A DNA stretch of 56,130 nt from Catenovulum sp. 2E275. GTDB lineage: Bacteria; Pseudomonadota; Gammaproteobacteria; Enterobacterales; Alteromonadaceae. Below are positions 9,206 through 18,951 of the stretch, piece after piece. The stretch is taken from NCBI RefSeq assembly GCF_025515275.1, contig NZ_JAOPFU010000028.1, positions 1-56,130 of the forward strand, in the 5' to 3' direction. Numbering within the stretch: the first letter of the stretch is position 1; each line of letters begins with the position of its first letter. A model generated the notes under the pieces. It was not told where the DNA came from. It was given only the letters and a program-made list of their open reading frames with translations, and made no database searches. Both the position numbers and the translations under genes were made by a program.

Positions 9206-10615
9206 TTAACTAACAACTAAATTTTGTACATTTTTCTCAATCACATTCTCACCTAACAACTGCTCAACTTTTACATTTTTTAGCTCTACATTTTTTACTG
9301 GCATCTCATCTTGAGCCTCTATTTTGCAAAGATGTTTGGCCGTTTTTACCTCTATATTTTCTAAATATAAACCTTCTATCGGTGTCAGACGTTTTTCATA
9401 AGTAGGGACTAAATTACGCCACTGGTATAGTACATCTGTTTCTACAGCTAATGGCGCACCACCTATATTATGTGCTTTAACATTACGCATATAAATATTT
9501 TTGACGTAACCACCACGACGCTCATTAGTTTTAATAAACATTAAATTTCCAGTTCCTGAGTATTGAGTGCCATCATCAAACTGACAGTTTTCAACTAACA
9601 CATTTTCTACCCCACCAGAAAGTTCACTACCAACAGCTAATAGTTGATGGCCTTGCTTGATCCTACAATTTCTCATAACCAAATTTTTAGTTGGTACGTT
9701 TATACGCCATGCATCTTGGTTACGGCCAGATTTAACAGCTAATGCATCATCACCTTGATCAAAAATGCTATCCTCTATCAACATATTTTGGGTCATTTCT
9801 GGATCAATTCCATCATTGTTATGGCCATGAGCTTTAACATTAACTCGACGAATTACGACATCTCGACATAAAAAAGGATGAAGCACCCAAAATGGACTAT
9901 TTTCTATATTGATATCTTCAATCAATACATTCTGACAACGATTAAACTGAATAAAATGCGGCCTTAAATTAGCACCTTCATAAGTCATCACTCTGTCTTC
10001 AACAGGGATCCCTTTTGCAGCTTGGTGATAAAGTGAGGCTAAAGCTTCCATGTGAGGTTTAGGTCGTTTCCCCCAAATTGTCCAAATATCCATCTGGGTT
10101 GTTAATAACCCTTTACCTGTTATAGCTATTTCTACGCATTCATAAGCATAAATAAGTGGTGAATAGTTATAGCACTCCATACCTTCCCAAGTTGTTTTTA
10201 CGGCAGGTAAATAATCTTTCGGATCACCAGAGAAATGTAATATAGCACCTTCTGCAATATGTAAATTCACAAAACTTTTAAAATGAATAGGACCAACCTG
10301 CCAGCTTCCTTCGGGGATAAACACAATCCCTCCCCCATTTGAATGGGCCGTTGAAATAGCAGCTGCAATAGCTCTATCATTCGATTCTTTACTTTCTGGC
10401 TTTGCTCCAAATTCTTTAATATTAAATACGGGTGCTGCTGTAAAGTTAGGAATTTTTATTGGGGGCATACTAAACGGAGCTGAAACAGTAATTGTATCTA
10501 TCATGACAGGCTGTTTAGCAGATGAAAAAGTGGAACTACAACCAGAAACAAGGGCCAGTGAAACACTGGCTTGTAAAAAATGGCGTCGAGATAACTCTAA
10601 AGAAGATCTTTTCAT
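9206..10615 (-). CDS. GH28 polygalacturonase-like lipoprotein (exported paralogue)
   Basis: Right-handed beta-helix enzyme of the polygalacturonase/rhamnogalacturonan hydrolase family. The ATG at 10615 was chosen because the export signal starts there: a twin-arginine-like SRRHFLQ and a lipobox LVSGC at about residue 26. The GH28 acids are present: NNDGID (266-271), QGDDA (Asp 289-290) and the His of GHQLLAVGSE (His 323). The usual RIK element reads FIKTNERRGG (about 360-369), with Phe where Arg is expected, which may mean an unusual substrate or mode. The gene at 44573 is a very close paralogue that lacks an export signal. An ECF-type promoter motif lies 36 nt upstream of the start. Confidence 0.9.
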   Translation of the reverse strand: MKRSSLELSRRHFLQASVSLALVSGCSSTFSSAKQPVMIDTITVSAPFSMPPIKIPNFTAAPVFNIKEFGAKPESKESNDRAIAAAISTAHSNGGGIVFIPEGSWQVGPIHFKSFVNLHIAEGAILHFSGDPKDYLPAVKTTWEGMECYNYSPLIYAYECVEIAITGKGLLTTQMDIWTIWGKRPKPHMEALASLYHQAAKGIPVEDRVMTYEGANLRPHFIQFNRCQNVLIEDINIENSPFWVLHPFLCRDVVIRRVNVKAHGHNNDGIDPEMTQNMLIEDSIFDQGDDALAVKSGRNQDAWRINVPTKNLVMRNCRIKQGHQLLAVGSELSGGVENVLVENCQFDDGTQYSGTGNLMFIKTNERRGGYVKNIYMRNVKAHNIGGAPLAVETDVLYQWRNLVPTYEKRLTPIEGLYLENIEVKTAKHLCKIEAQDEMPVKNVELKNVKVEQLLGENVIEKNVQNLVVS

Positions 10616-10650
10616 AATATACCCAATAATGTATTTATATTTTTTATTAG

Positions 10651-10697
10651 TAACGAAATCTAGCGGCAAAAATACTTACAAAAACCTAAGTATTTTT
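10651..10697 (-). promoter_or_regulatory. Putative ECF-sigma promoter P3 (GH28)
   Basis: On the minus strand the sequence is GTAAGTATTTTT, a 12-nt spacer and CGTTA at 10651-10655. It shares an 18-nt identical stretch (TTTTTGTAAGTATTTTTG) with the promoter-like site upstream of receptor C. The -35-like box also occurs as an inverted copy (10687-10697), so AAAAATACTTA and TAAGTATTTTT face each other. The CGTTA box lies about 36 nt before the GH28 start. Confidence 0.6.
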
Positions 10698-10751
10698 CTG
10701 ATCAGAACAACATAGATACATGCAGTAAATGCACAAGGTAAATATAAAAAG

Positions 10752-10778
10752 AAAAAGGGCACCAAAGTGCCCTTTTTT
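10752..10778 (-). terminator. Intrinsic terminator after receptor B
   Basis: AAAAAGGGCAC / GTGCCCTTTTT(T) with a 4-nt loop lies just beyond the receptor stop codon. The stem is GC-rich and runs of A and T flank it, so it could work in both directions. Confidence 0.88.
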
Positions 10779-10802
10779 ATATAGTATTAAAGTAAATTAA
10801 AA

Positions 10803-13800
10803 TTACATTTTGTAAGTAACACCGATTGAGAATAAGCGACCAGACCACTGAACGTCGTTAATACGGCCTGTACCAGAGTTCTCAACTTTAGCTTCTTTAC
10901 CTAGGTTACGACCATCAACATAAAACTTAAGGTTGTCACTATAGCGGTAAGTAATTTTACCGTCGATATAACCAGCAGCGTCAACAAACACAGGTAAACC
11001 GTCAAATACGCGTGCATAATATTCATCACGGTAGTTATAAGTTAACTTGATACTCCAATCTTCATCTTCATAAAAACCTTCAAGGTTATATGAATTTTCA
11101 GATTGACCTTTTAGCGGCATTTGCTCACCAGTTAACGGGTTAAAGTCATCAACATTATCTGCAGTAATATAGGTATAGTTAGCTTTTGCACCTGTGTTTT
11201 GTAAAAAGCCAGGTAAGAAAGTAAAGAAAGTTGAAGCCTGTAACTCAACCCCTTTTGTAGTAATACCTTGTTTATTGGTTTGTTGAGTAACATCCCATAC
11301 TCGGCCATCATTAAAGAAATCAACATCTTCATGTACCTCTGCACCAAATACATAGCTGGTAATATCTTTAACAAAATAGGCAGCAGATAAAATAGAAGTC
11401 TCGTCAGGATACCAAGTTAATGCAACTTCATATTGATTAGCACGATATGGGTCTAAATCCGGGTTACCCGCTCTACAAGTATTAACATAAGCTAAGTTAC
11501 CTGCTAGAGGGTAATCATGAATCGTACAATCCGCATTAATATTTAAATCATTGATTTGAGGTCTAGCCATTACTTTAGCAATACCTAAATACGCCTGAAA
11601 ACCATCAAACATTTCTAGAGTCATATTTAAGCTAGGTAGTACATCAATAAATTCTTCTGTGATAGCTTGACGGCCTTCAAACCAACGATCGTCTGTTCTA
11701 TCTTCTTCCCCGCCTAAATTCTCTCCATTAGGACCCTTAATTGGTATACGGTTTCCGTTGTCATCTAATACAGGTGTACCATCATCATTCTTTTCAAACT
11801 GTTCAACTAAAACACGAATACGGGTATAGCCTTCAGATTCAGTTTCAGTACGGGCAATACGTACACCAAAATTCCCCTTTAAGGTCATATCGCCTAAATA
11901 AGTTTCGAAATCAGCTTGCGCATAACCAGATTGAGTTTTAACACTTATGTCATAACGGCTTTGTGCTGAATCTAGATTATCACGTGCAGAAACTGCTGAT
12001 GAATAACCACTACGCTCCAATAAGGCTTCTAAGTATGGTTCAGTATCAATCGCCATATAGCTTTCGATAATATCTACACCTGAATCATAATCTCGGAAAA
12101 ATTTATCGGTCGCAAAACGATTATTAGCATAAACATACTCATGATCATCCTGCGTCCATATTTTAGTTACACCGTCTACTGTGTAAGGATTACCCACAGT
12201 TTGCATAATATTATATGACCAACCATCATTAGCAAACTGTTGATCTGTCATAATAAAACCAGTATAGAATTTTGTAAAAAAGTCCGAGTCTGGGATATAA
12301 GTGACATCTAACTTAGCAATATTTTCAGCAGCATCACTTTGACTAGGTGCATATTTAAATCTATCAAGTGAAGTATATTGATTACCATCATTATAATTAA
12401 AGGTATTAAAAATATCCTCTTCATCATCTGGGTTGATAATATAAGCATTGGTAAAGTCAAAAGTAGGCAAACCTTTAACCTGTTCAATAACGATACCACC
12501 TACGTTATTTTGAGCACTTTGGGTATCACGTGAATCAATATCTTCAAACGTGGTTGAACGAGCGATATAACCTTCGATTTTTAACCCATCTTTATTGTAA
12601 TCAAAACCCGCCTTCATTATCTTACGTTCTTGATCCCAATCAAAGTTCAGAGTACGGTTACGTACCGTCGCCCCCGCTAGATATCCCTCAGGATTAGCAT
12701 CCGAAGTAATTCGACCTGTTGTTATTAATTTATAAACATTTTTATCTGCTGTTACCGCATCTGCTGTAGAATTAAATGTATCGCCGATCTCAACTTGGAA
12801 GTTTCTATCAGTTGCAACCTTATTACGACTACTATCGGTATAAGAGATATCAAAAGATAATTCATCAGTTAATTGATATTGTGCTTCTATATTGGCTGAT
12901 AAACGTTTTTCCTGACGACCCCAAACACTGTAACGTGCATTACTTGGGCTATATTCATACCATTGCTCTTCACAAAGCTGTTCATCTGCTGCTGATAAAG
13001 CGCCAGATGAACAAGAATCTTTCGTTGTATACTCTGCAAAATCTTGATCAGGAGCAGTCTTATTAGGATCATTGTCTATATCACGATATTTTTGCCAATT
13101 TGTATTTCTTAAACCATGGAACATTTGATGTTGATCAGATGCGGTCACATTCACCAAAAAGCCAAAACGATCCGAAACTTTATATACGCCAGTTAAATTA
13201 TATTTAGGCATATACTCATCAATCATCGTATTGTATTGTGCTTCCGCATTAAACTGGAAAAAGTTATCAGTAAATTCATTCGGTTTACGGGTATTAATTT
13301 GAATCGTACCACCAACACCACCTTCTGTAATACGTGCTTCTGAGCCTTTATATACATCTATTGATTTAACCAACTCAGATGCCATATCACGGAAATCTAC
13401 GCTGCGGCTACCACCCATACCCATAGCTGTAACGCCGTTGACTTCAACCCGAACTAGGCCAGATTCAACACCACGAACACTGACCGAGCTACCTTCACCC
13501 ATATCACGTTCAAGCTGAATACCAGATACACGTTGAAGTGCTTCTGCTACGTTTTTATCCGGAAATTCACCGATATCTTCAGCAACTAATGAATCCATCA
13601 TAGTGCCGGCATTCTTTTTACGATCTAGAGCACTTAATTGACTATATCGAATACCAGAAACTTGAATCAGCTCCATTTCTTCATCATCTTGTGATGCTTC
13701 AGTGTCTGTCTGATTTTGCGTTTGTTGAGCCTGTTCAGATTCTGCTGCAAATGCATTCACCCCAGAAAATGCACTAATAGCAGCGCCAGCAAATAAAATA

Positions 13801-13892
13801 GAAGCAATTCGGTTAGCTAAAGATTTTTGTTTAAAGTGTGGAATAGCCGATTCAGTGCTATCTATTTTTTTAGACTGATTGTAGTTATTCAT
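10803..13892 (-). CDS. TonB-dependent receptor B
   Basis: Outer-membrane TonB-dependent receptor of 1029 residues, paralogous to receptor A. An extended signal region ends near NAFAAES. A TonB box (MELIQVSG) follows, then the plug with EFPDKNVAEALQRVSGIQ, GEGSSVSVRGV and GGVGGTIQINTRKP, and a barrel ending in an aromatic residue two before the end (GVTYKM). The start ATG has AGGA upstream and a good sigma-70-like promoter at 13963-13991. It is divergent from the PL11 lyase gene, so its likely cargo is an oligosaccharide from rhamnogalacturonan. Ligand assignment is by context only. Confidence 0.93.
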   Translation of the reverse strand: MNNYNQSKKIDSTESAIPHFKQKSLANRIASILFAGAAISAFSGVNAFAAESEQAQQTQNQTDTEASQDDEEMELIQVSGIRYSQLSALDRKKNAGTMMDSLVAEDIGEFPDKNVAEALQRVSGIQLERDMGEGSSVSVRGVESGLVRVEVNGVTAMGMGGSRSVDFRDMASELVKSIDVYKGSEARITEGGVGGTIQINTRKPNEFTDNFFQFNAEAQYNTMIDEYMPKYNLTGVYKVSDRFGFLVNVTASDQHQMFHGLRNTNWQKYRDIDNDPNKTAPDQDFAEYTTKDSCSSGALSAADEQLCEEQWYEYSPSNARYSVWGRQEKRLSANIEAQYQLTDELSFDISYTDSSRNKVATDRNFQVEIGDTFNSTADAVTADKNVYKLITTGRITSDANPEGYLAGATVRNRTLNFDWDQERKIMKAGFDYNKDGLKIEGYIARSTTFEDIDSRDTQSAQNNVGGIVIEQVKGLPTFDFTNAYIINPDDEEDIFNTFNYNDGNQYTSLDRFKYAPSQSDAAENIAKLDVTYIPDSDFFTKFYTGFIMTDQQFANDGWSYNIMQTVGNPYTVDGVTKIWTQDDHEYVYANNRFATDKFFRDYDSGVDIIESYMAIDTEPYLEALLERSGYSSAVSARDNLDSAQSRYDISVKTQSGYAQADFETYLGDMTLKGNFGVRIARTETESEGYTRIRVLVEQFEKNDDGTPVLDDNGNRIPIKGPNGENLGGEEDRTDDRWFEGRQAITEEFIDVLPSLNMTLEMFDGFQAYLGIAKVMARPQINDLNINADCTIHDYPLAGNLAYVNTCRAGNPDLDPYRANQYEVALTWYPDETSILSAAYFVKDITSYVFGAEVHEDVDFFNDGRVWDVTQQTNKQGITTKGVELQASTFFTFLPGFLQNTGAKANYTYITADNVDDFNPLTGEQMPLKGQSENSYNLEGFYEDEDWSIKLTYNYRDEYYARVFDGLPVFVDAAGYIDGKITYRYSDNLKFYVDGRNLGKEAKVENSGTGRINDVQWSGRLFSIGVTYKM

Positions 13893-14534
13893 TATGAAAT
13901 CCTGCGTTAATTGTTAGTAGGTGAAGTTTTTGTTAAATACAAAACTTTTTTTAACAACAAGGATAGTATAACCAAAACAAATCAATTTCAACAATTATTA
14001 AACAAAAAAACCAATTTCAGTCACGCACAATCATTAAGTGCTCTATTTATCTTTAATTATACTGAATCCCACTCACTTTTTAATTAACAAATACTCAGTA
14101 AATATATCAGAAATAACAACTATCATTTCTTTTTATCAAGCAGAGATAAACAAGTAGAGTTTATTTGATCTTACACAATGGAACTATCAAGCTATATTTT
14201 GGTTTAAAAGTAACTAACATTAGTCATAAAAACACAATTAAAAACATAAAATACTCACACTATTAACTTAACCGACCATAAAATCGGTATAAATTAAAAA
14301 AATAAAACCAATAGTTAAGATATTTTTTTATATATTGTTAAATAAAGATTAAAAAACACTGGATATATGATTGTTAGTGATTTATTATGACTGCTGTTGG
14401 TGTTATTTTGGTTTAAATAAAACGATAAATAATCGATCTGGTTAGCACTAATTTTTTAATTAATAGGGTAATTTGATGTAGTTTTTTTGTTAATTCTGCA
14501 TCATCTTCTTAAAATCATTTTCGGAGACCGCATA
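13893..14534. other. Divergent intergenic region, receptor B / PL11
   Basis: A 640-bp, very AT-rich gap. It contains the receptor promoter and a weak inverted repeat (ACCGA/TCGGT, 14271-14288). I do not see the ECF motif or a convincing plus-strand promoter for PL11, and no gene. Confidence 0.55.
13963..13991 (-). promoter_or_regulatory. Sigma-70-like promoter for receptor B
   Basis: Minus strand: TTGAAA, a 17-nt spacer and TACTAT, about 70 nt upstream of the receptor start. The spacing is ideal. Confidence 0.6.
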
Positions 14535-17500
14535 ATGAAAATAGACGGAAGGTATCTCAAAGATAAAAATCGCGTATTTGCAAAGGCTTTATTACCTTTA
14601 GCGATTACAACAGTTCTGGTTGGTTGTGACAGCGAATATACGCCAGCAGAACCTTTCACTCCAGCACCATTAACTGATGCTGAACGTGACACCAGCGGCA
14701 ATTCACAAGTAGAAAATCTAGACTTAGGTTTAATTGTTATTCCAGCAGAAGATGCTGGCGAAAACGCTATTAGCTGGCGTTTGTCAGGCTTAGATGAGCA
14801 AAGAGTCGTTTTTAAAGTTTATAAAAATGGCGAGTTTATGCAATCAGCACGCCCTGGCGACCCAACCTTTTTAGTAGACATTAATGGTCTACCTACTGAC
14901 ACATATCAGGTTAAATCTTTTGTTGATGATGTTGAAAAATCAGCGTCGAAAGTTGTTCAAGCTCAAGCAAAACCATACTTAGCTATCCCTTTGAGTACTC
15001 CAGCTAATGGCTTTGTGGATGGTGTTGAACATAGCTATACTGCTAACGATGTATCTGCAGCTGATTTAACTGGAGATGGTCAGTACGAGCTAATCGTAAA
15101 ATGGGAACCGGATAACGCTAAAGATAACTCTCAAGCAGGTAAAACAGGTGATGTTTTAATTGATGCTTACACCCTAGAGGGTGAATTATTATGGCGTATT
15201 AACTTAGGCCAAAATATCCGTGCTGGCGCGCATTATACTCAGTTTATCGCTTATGACTTTAACCAGGACGGCCGTGCAGAAGTAGCAATGAAAACAGCTG
15301 ATGGTACTATTGATGGTCGTGGTAATGTGATTGGGGATGCTGAAGCAGAATATAGAGATGATGCTGGATTTATAACTGATGGCCCAGAATTCTTAACTAT
15401 GTTTGATGGTATCTCAGGCGAAGCAATTAGTACTATTGATTATATTCCTCCTCGAGGAGACAGATTTAGTTGGGGTAAGGATTCAGATGGTACAAACCGA
15501 GTAGACCGTTTCTTAGCTGGTGTAGCTTATCTAGATGGCAAAGTCCCTAGTTTAATTATGTCTAGAGGTTATTATGGCAAAGCTGTTGTAGCGACATTTA
15601 ATTTTGATGGTGAAAACTTAACAACTAACTGGGTATATGATTCTTCTACTGATACCACAGAAAACAATATCGCTGGCCAAGGTGCACATAGTTTAAGTGT
15701 CGCCGATGTCGATGGTGATGGTAAAGATGAAATCATCTTTGGTGCTGGTACTTTAGATGATGATGGAACCTCATTATATAATACGGGTTTAGGCCATGGT
15801 GATGCGCTTCATGTAACAGACATAGTACCAAGTCGCCCTGGCTTAGAAGTCATGATGGTTCATGAAGGTTCTGGGGCTTATATTAATGAAAACGGTAACT
15901 TTGGTGTTGAAGTACATGATGCCGCCACCGGTGAAATTTTATACTCACAACCAAGTAATGGTGATGGCGATGATGTTGGCCGTGGTTTAACGGGTGATAT
16001 TGACCCTAACTATCCAGGTCTAGAAAGCTGGGGGTCAAGAGGTGGCTTAATGGCCGCTGACGGTACCGTAATTTCGCAAAATAAACCATCCATGAACTTT
16101 ATGACATGGTGGGATGGTGATTTATCACGTGAAATGTTAGACGGTAACGCCGAAGGTGGTTTAAGTGTTACTAAATGGAATCCAGACGATAAAATTGTTG
16201 AAAAAGAAGCATTATTTGACTCTAAAACCGTTAAAAATGGTACTGGTGTTTCAAATAACGGAACTAAAGCAACTCCGGGTTTATCTGCCGATATTCTTGG
16301 TGACTGGCGTGAAGAAATCGTAACTCGTAACGAAGATAGCACTAAGTTATTGGTTTATGTTTCAAATATCCCAACAGATATTCGCTTACCGACTTTAATG
16401 CACGACAGACAATATCGTACAGCAGTTGCTTGGCAGAACGTTGGTTATAACCAGCCTCCGCACCCAAGTTTCTATATGGGTTCAGATATGAAGCTGTATG
16501 ATCATTTATTAAAAGATTTACCACAGTTTAAAACAACGGCTGTAGCGGGTACTCCAGCAACCAATATGGTCGCGCAAGGTAATAACAATAATATTATCGT
16601 TAAAGTATACGGCGGCTCATCTGAAGTTGGTTCGGTTAATATTTTACGCGCAACTAGCAACGACAAAGGCGCTGCTCAAAGTGTCGGTATGTTAGAAGGT
16701 GGCGAAACAACGTTTGTCGATACTTCTGCTGTGCCTGATACCACTTATTATTACTGGACGGAAGTTAAAGACAGCAGTGGTAATACAATTGCTGGTTTAG
16801 ATCATGTATCTCAAGCACGTATGACTTCAACATTAATTCCAAGATTAGAAGTTGCCAGCTTAAATAACTACATTGATTTAACTTGGGTAACTAATTTACA
16901 GCTTGAGTCTATTCATATTTATCGTGCGGAAACCACTGAAATGGGTGTTATCCCTGAAAAACCTCAGGCTTATTACGCAACGGTAAATGCTAATGCTAAA
17001 ACTTGGACAGATGCAGAGACCACAGATGGCAGTAAATATTATTACTGGGTTGAGTTAACCACTAAAGATGGAAAAACAGTTATTACAGACCCTGTTTTTG
17101 GTGAAAATATTTTAGCTCAAGAGACTAATCTGGATTACACCTATAAAGATGGTGTAATGACAATCTGTTGGGATTTCAAAAATTTCGATCCGATCACTTA
17201 TATCGAATTGCTAAGAAATACCCAAAATCAAGCTAGTGGTCGTACCCGGGTTGTCCCTTTTGGTCGAGCTGAAACACCGGCTTTTGCTGAGAAAGATTGC
17301 TATGTAGATACTGCTGTTACGCCAAAACCTGCCGAGGGAGAAGAGCCTGCAGTACCTGCAGATGTAAATTACTGGTATATGTTTAAGTACAATACAGCAA
17401 CAGCATCTAATGTTACCTCTGAAATTGTTGGTCCGTTTATTACTACAGAAGGTAGCAGAACAAACTTTACCGGTGAAGCTGACCCTGTTCTTGAAACTAT

Positions 17501-18494
17501 CAATTTAACTTGGGAATTAAGAAACTTTGGTCAAAGCATTACTAATGTAAATGTTTACCGTAATACAACGGATTCTTTAGATGGTCGAGTATTAGTTAAA
17601 GAAAATGCTAGAGCAACTGATGGTCGTTTACGTGATACTGGTGGTGATACTGGGTTTACCAACGGAACAACTTATTGGTATTCATTTGAAGTCACTTTAG
17701 AAGACGGTACAGTTGTTGATACTACGCCAGAAGGTAATATTTTATTTGAATTACCTCAGCCTGAATCTAACATCATAACTCGATTAGAAGATGGTGGTAT
17801 CCGTATTGACTGGAATCTTAAATACTACAGTGGTGTTTACAGTAATATTGAGATTATACGTAATACCGAAGCTTCTGCCGATGGTGCAGTAGTAGTTGCG
17901 TCTAACTTAGAGCCTCGCAGTGCTTATGCTGATTATGATGAAAGTTTAGTAGAGCTTCAATCGTACTGGTATATGATGCGAGTTACGCTTGAAGATGGCA
18001 CTGTCATTACAGATGAACCAACCTCTGAAATCGTTTATCAGAAAAATCCAAGTACCACTAGCGTAACCATTCAAGAAAATGCAGATGGTTATTGTGAAAT
18101 GCAAACTGGTTTATTGGAATCAAACTGGGCAGGTTATGAAGGCGATGGTTTCTCTAATACTGACAATGCTGAAGGTATGTATATCTCGTATAAAGTAAAT
18201 GTCCGCGAAGCTGGTACATATAGATTCTTGTTACGCTATGCAAATGGTGCAGCTGATAACAGATATGCTAGTGTAACGATTAATAATACAGCTAATGCTT
18301 TCAATATTGATATGGATGGTACCGGTACTTGGGATACATGGTTAGAAACTTATTCATCGTACGACCTACAGCCAGGCGAAACTACAATTAAATTAGTTTC
18401 AGCTACAGCTGGTGGTTTAGGTAACATTGATAGTTTAACTATTGACAATTTAACCGGGACACAAGGCCCAACAGCAATTGCTTGTGCGCCTTAA
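14535..18494 (+). CDS. PL11 rhamnogalacturonan lyase with FN3-like repeats and C-terminal CBM
   Basis: Lipoprotein lyase that cuts the rhamnogalacturonan I backbone by beta-elimination. The ATG at 14535 follows GGAG and starts a lipoprotein signal (VLVGC). The PL11 beta-propeller spans about residues 45-670 and is marked by SAADLTGDGQYELIVKWEP, DFNQDGRAEVAMKTADGT, VADVDGDGKDEI and DILGDWREEIVTRN, whose DxDxDG loops bind calcium. Five FN3-like repeats follow (about 670-1190), each ending in a YYYW/YWYM-type strand. A CBM35/CBM6-like domain (about 1195-1310) is last. PL11 enzymes are usually about 600 residues, so the tail doubles the length and probably anchors the enzyme to pectin or the cell surface. 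Unsaturated products would be substrates for the GH105 at 43116. Confidence 0.92.
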   Translation: MKIDGRYLKDKNRVFAKALLPLAITTVLVGCDSEYTPAEPFTPAPLTDAERDTSGNSQVENLDLGLIVIPAEDAGENAISWRLSGLDEQRVVFKVYKNGEFMQSARPGDPTFLVDINGLPTDTYQVKSFVDDVEKSASKVVQAQAKPYLAIPLSTPANGFVDGVEHSYTANDVSAADLTGDGQYELIVKWEPDNAKDNSQAGKTGDVLIDAYTLEGELLWRINLGQNIRAGAHYTQFIAYDFNQDGRAEVAMKTADGTIDGRGNVIGDAEAEYRDDAGFITDGPEFLTMFDGISGEAISTIDYIPPRGDRFSWGKDSDGTNRVDRFLAGVAYLDGKVPSLIMSRGYYGKAVVATFNFDGENLTTNWVYDSSTDTTENNIAGQGAHSLSVADVDGDGKDEIIFGAGTLDDDGTSLYNTGLGHGDALHVTDIVPSRPGLEVMMVHEGSGAYINENGNFGVEVHDAATGEILYSQPSNGDGDDVGRGLTGDIDPNYPGLESWGSRGGLMAADGTVISQNKPSMNFMTWWDGDLSREMLDGNAEGGLSVTKWNPDDKIVEKEALFDSKTVKNGTGVSNNGTKATPGLSADILGDWREEIVTRNEDSTKLLVYVSNIPTDIRLPTLMHDRQYRTAVAWQNVGYNQPPHPSFYMGSDMKLYDHLLKDLPQFKTTAVAGTPATNMVAQGNNNNIIVKVYGGSSEVGSVNILRATSNDKGAAQSVGMLEGGETTFVDTSAVPDTTYYYWTEVKDSSGNTIAGLDHVSQARMTSTLIPRLEVASLNNYIDLTWVTNLQLESIHIYRAETTEMGVIPEKPQAYYATVNANAKTWTDAETTDGSKYYYWVELTTKDGKTVITDPVFGENILAQETNLDYTYKDGVMTICWDFKNFDPITYIELLRNTQNQASGRTRVVPFGRAETPAFAEKDCYVDTAVTPKPAEGEEPAVPADVNYWYMFKYNTATASNVTSEIVGPFITTEGSRTNFTGEADPVLETINLTWELRNFGQSITNVNVYRNTTDSLDGRVLVKENARATDGRLRDTGGDTGFTNGTTYWYSFEVTLEDGTVVDTTPEGNILFELPQPESNIITRLEDGGIRIDWNLKYYSGVYSNIEIIRNTEASADGAVVVASNLEPRSAYADYDESLVELQSYWYMMRVTLEDGTVITDEPTSEIVYQKNPSTTSVTIQENADGYCEMQTGLLESNWAGYEGDGFSNTDNAEGMYISYKVNVREAGTYRFLLRYANGAADNRYASVTINNTANAFNIDMDGTGTWDTWLETYSSYDLQPGETTIKLVSATAGGLGNIDSLTIDNLTGTQGPTAIACAP

Positions 18495-18526
18495 TTAGAG
18501 TACTCCTAGTTAATAATAAAACGTAG

Positions 18527-18560
18527 AAAAAGGTCAGGTTATTTCCTGACCTTTTTATTT
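18527..18560 (+). terminator. Intrinsic terminator after PL11
   Basis: AAAAAGGTCAGG / CCTGACCTTTTT with a 6-nt loop, followed by ATTTT, 33 bp after the PL11 stop. Confidence 0.88.
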
Positions 18561-18951
18561 TACAAGTCTAATAACTCGCTTTATAAATCCAACCCTATGC
18601 TTGCAAAAGGTGAAATAACAGAGCAAGCTTTCTGCAATATGCCTTACCTACAATGTACATACATCAATAAAAATACTCCTGCTGCTAAAACTTTAAAGAA
18701 TCAAGAGTGAATTAATACTTAACTTATTGATCTGAAAAGTTCACATCTGTCCAAGAAACAATTAATTTTCAATAAAACAAGCTGAATCAAAATAAAGACA
18801 TACGTAAATAACTCTCCTACTTTCAGCTAAAAAATAGATCGCTGAGAAAATTTATAACTTTTTGATTACAACTTAACCTAGACACCCAGCTCACTTTTAT
18901 CAGACAATCTAAGTCGTTTAAATTTAGAACAAAGGAATTTAAGGAATAAAG
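18561..18951. other. Intergenic gap before thuA-like gene
   Basis: About 390 bp, AT-rich. No open frame with a ribosome site and no ECF-type motif. A promoter for the thuA-like gene is presumably here but I cannot pick one. Confidence 0.45.

Noticed and set aside
10687-10697. Plus-strand copy of TAAGTATTTTT as a separate promoter
   Set aside because: No CGTTA box follows at 11-12 nt and no plus-strand gene starts downstream. It is better read as the inverted partner of the P3 box.
16010-16342. Minus-strand frame inside the PL11 gene
   Set aside because: Shadow of a clear lyase domain with conserved DxDxDG loops in the plus frame.
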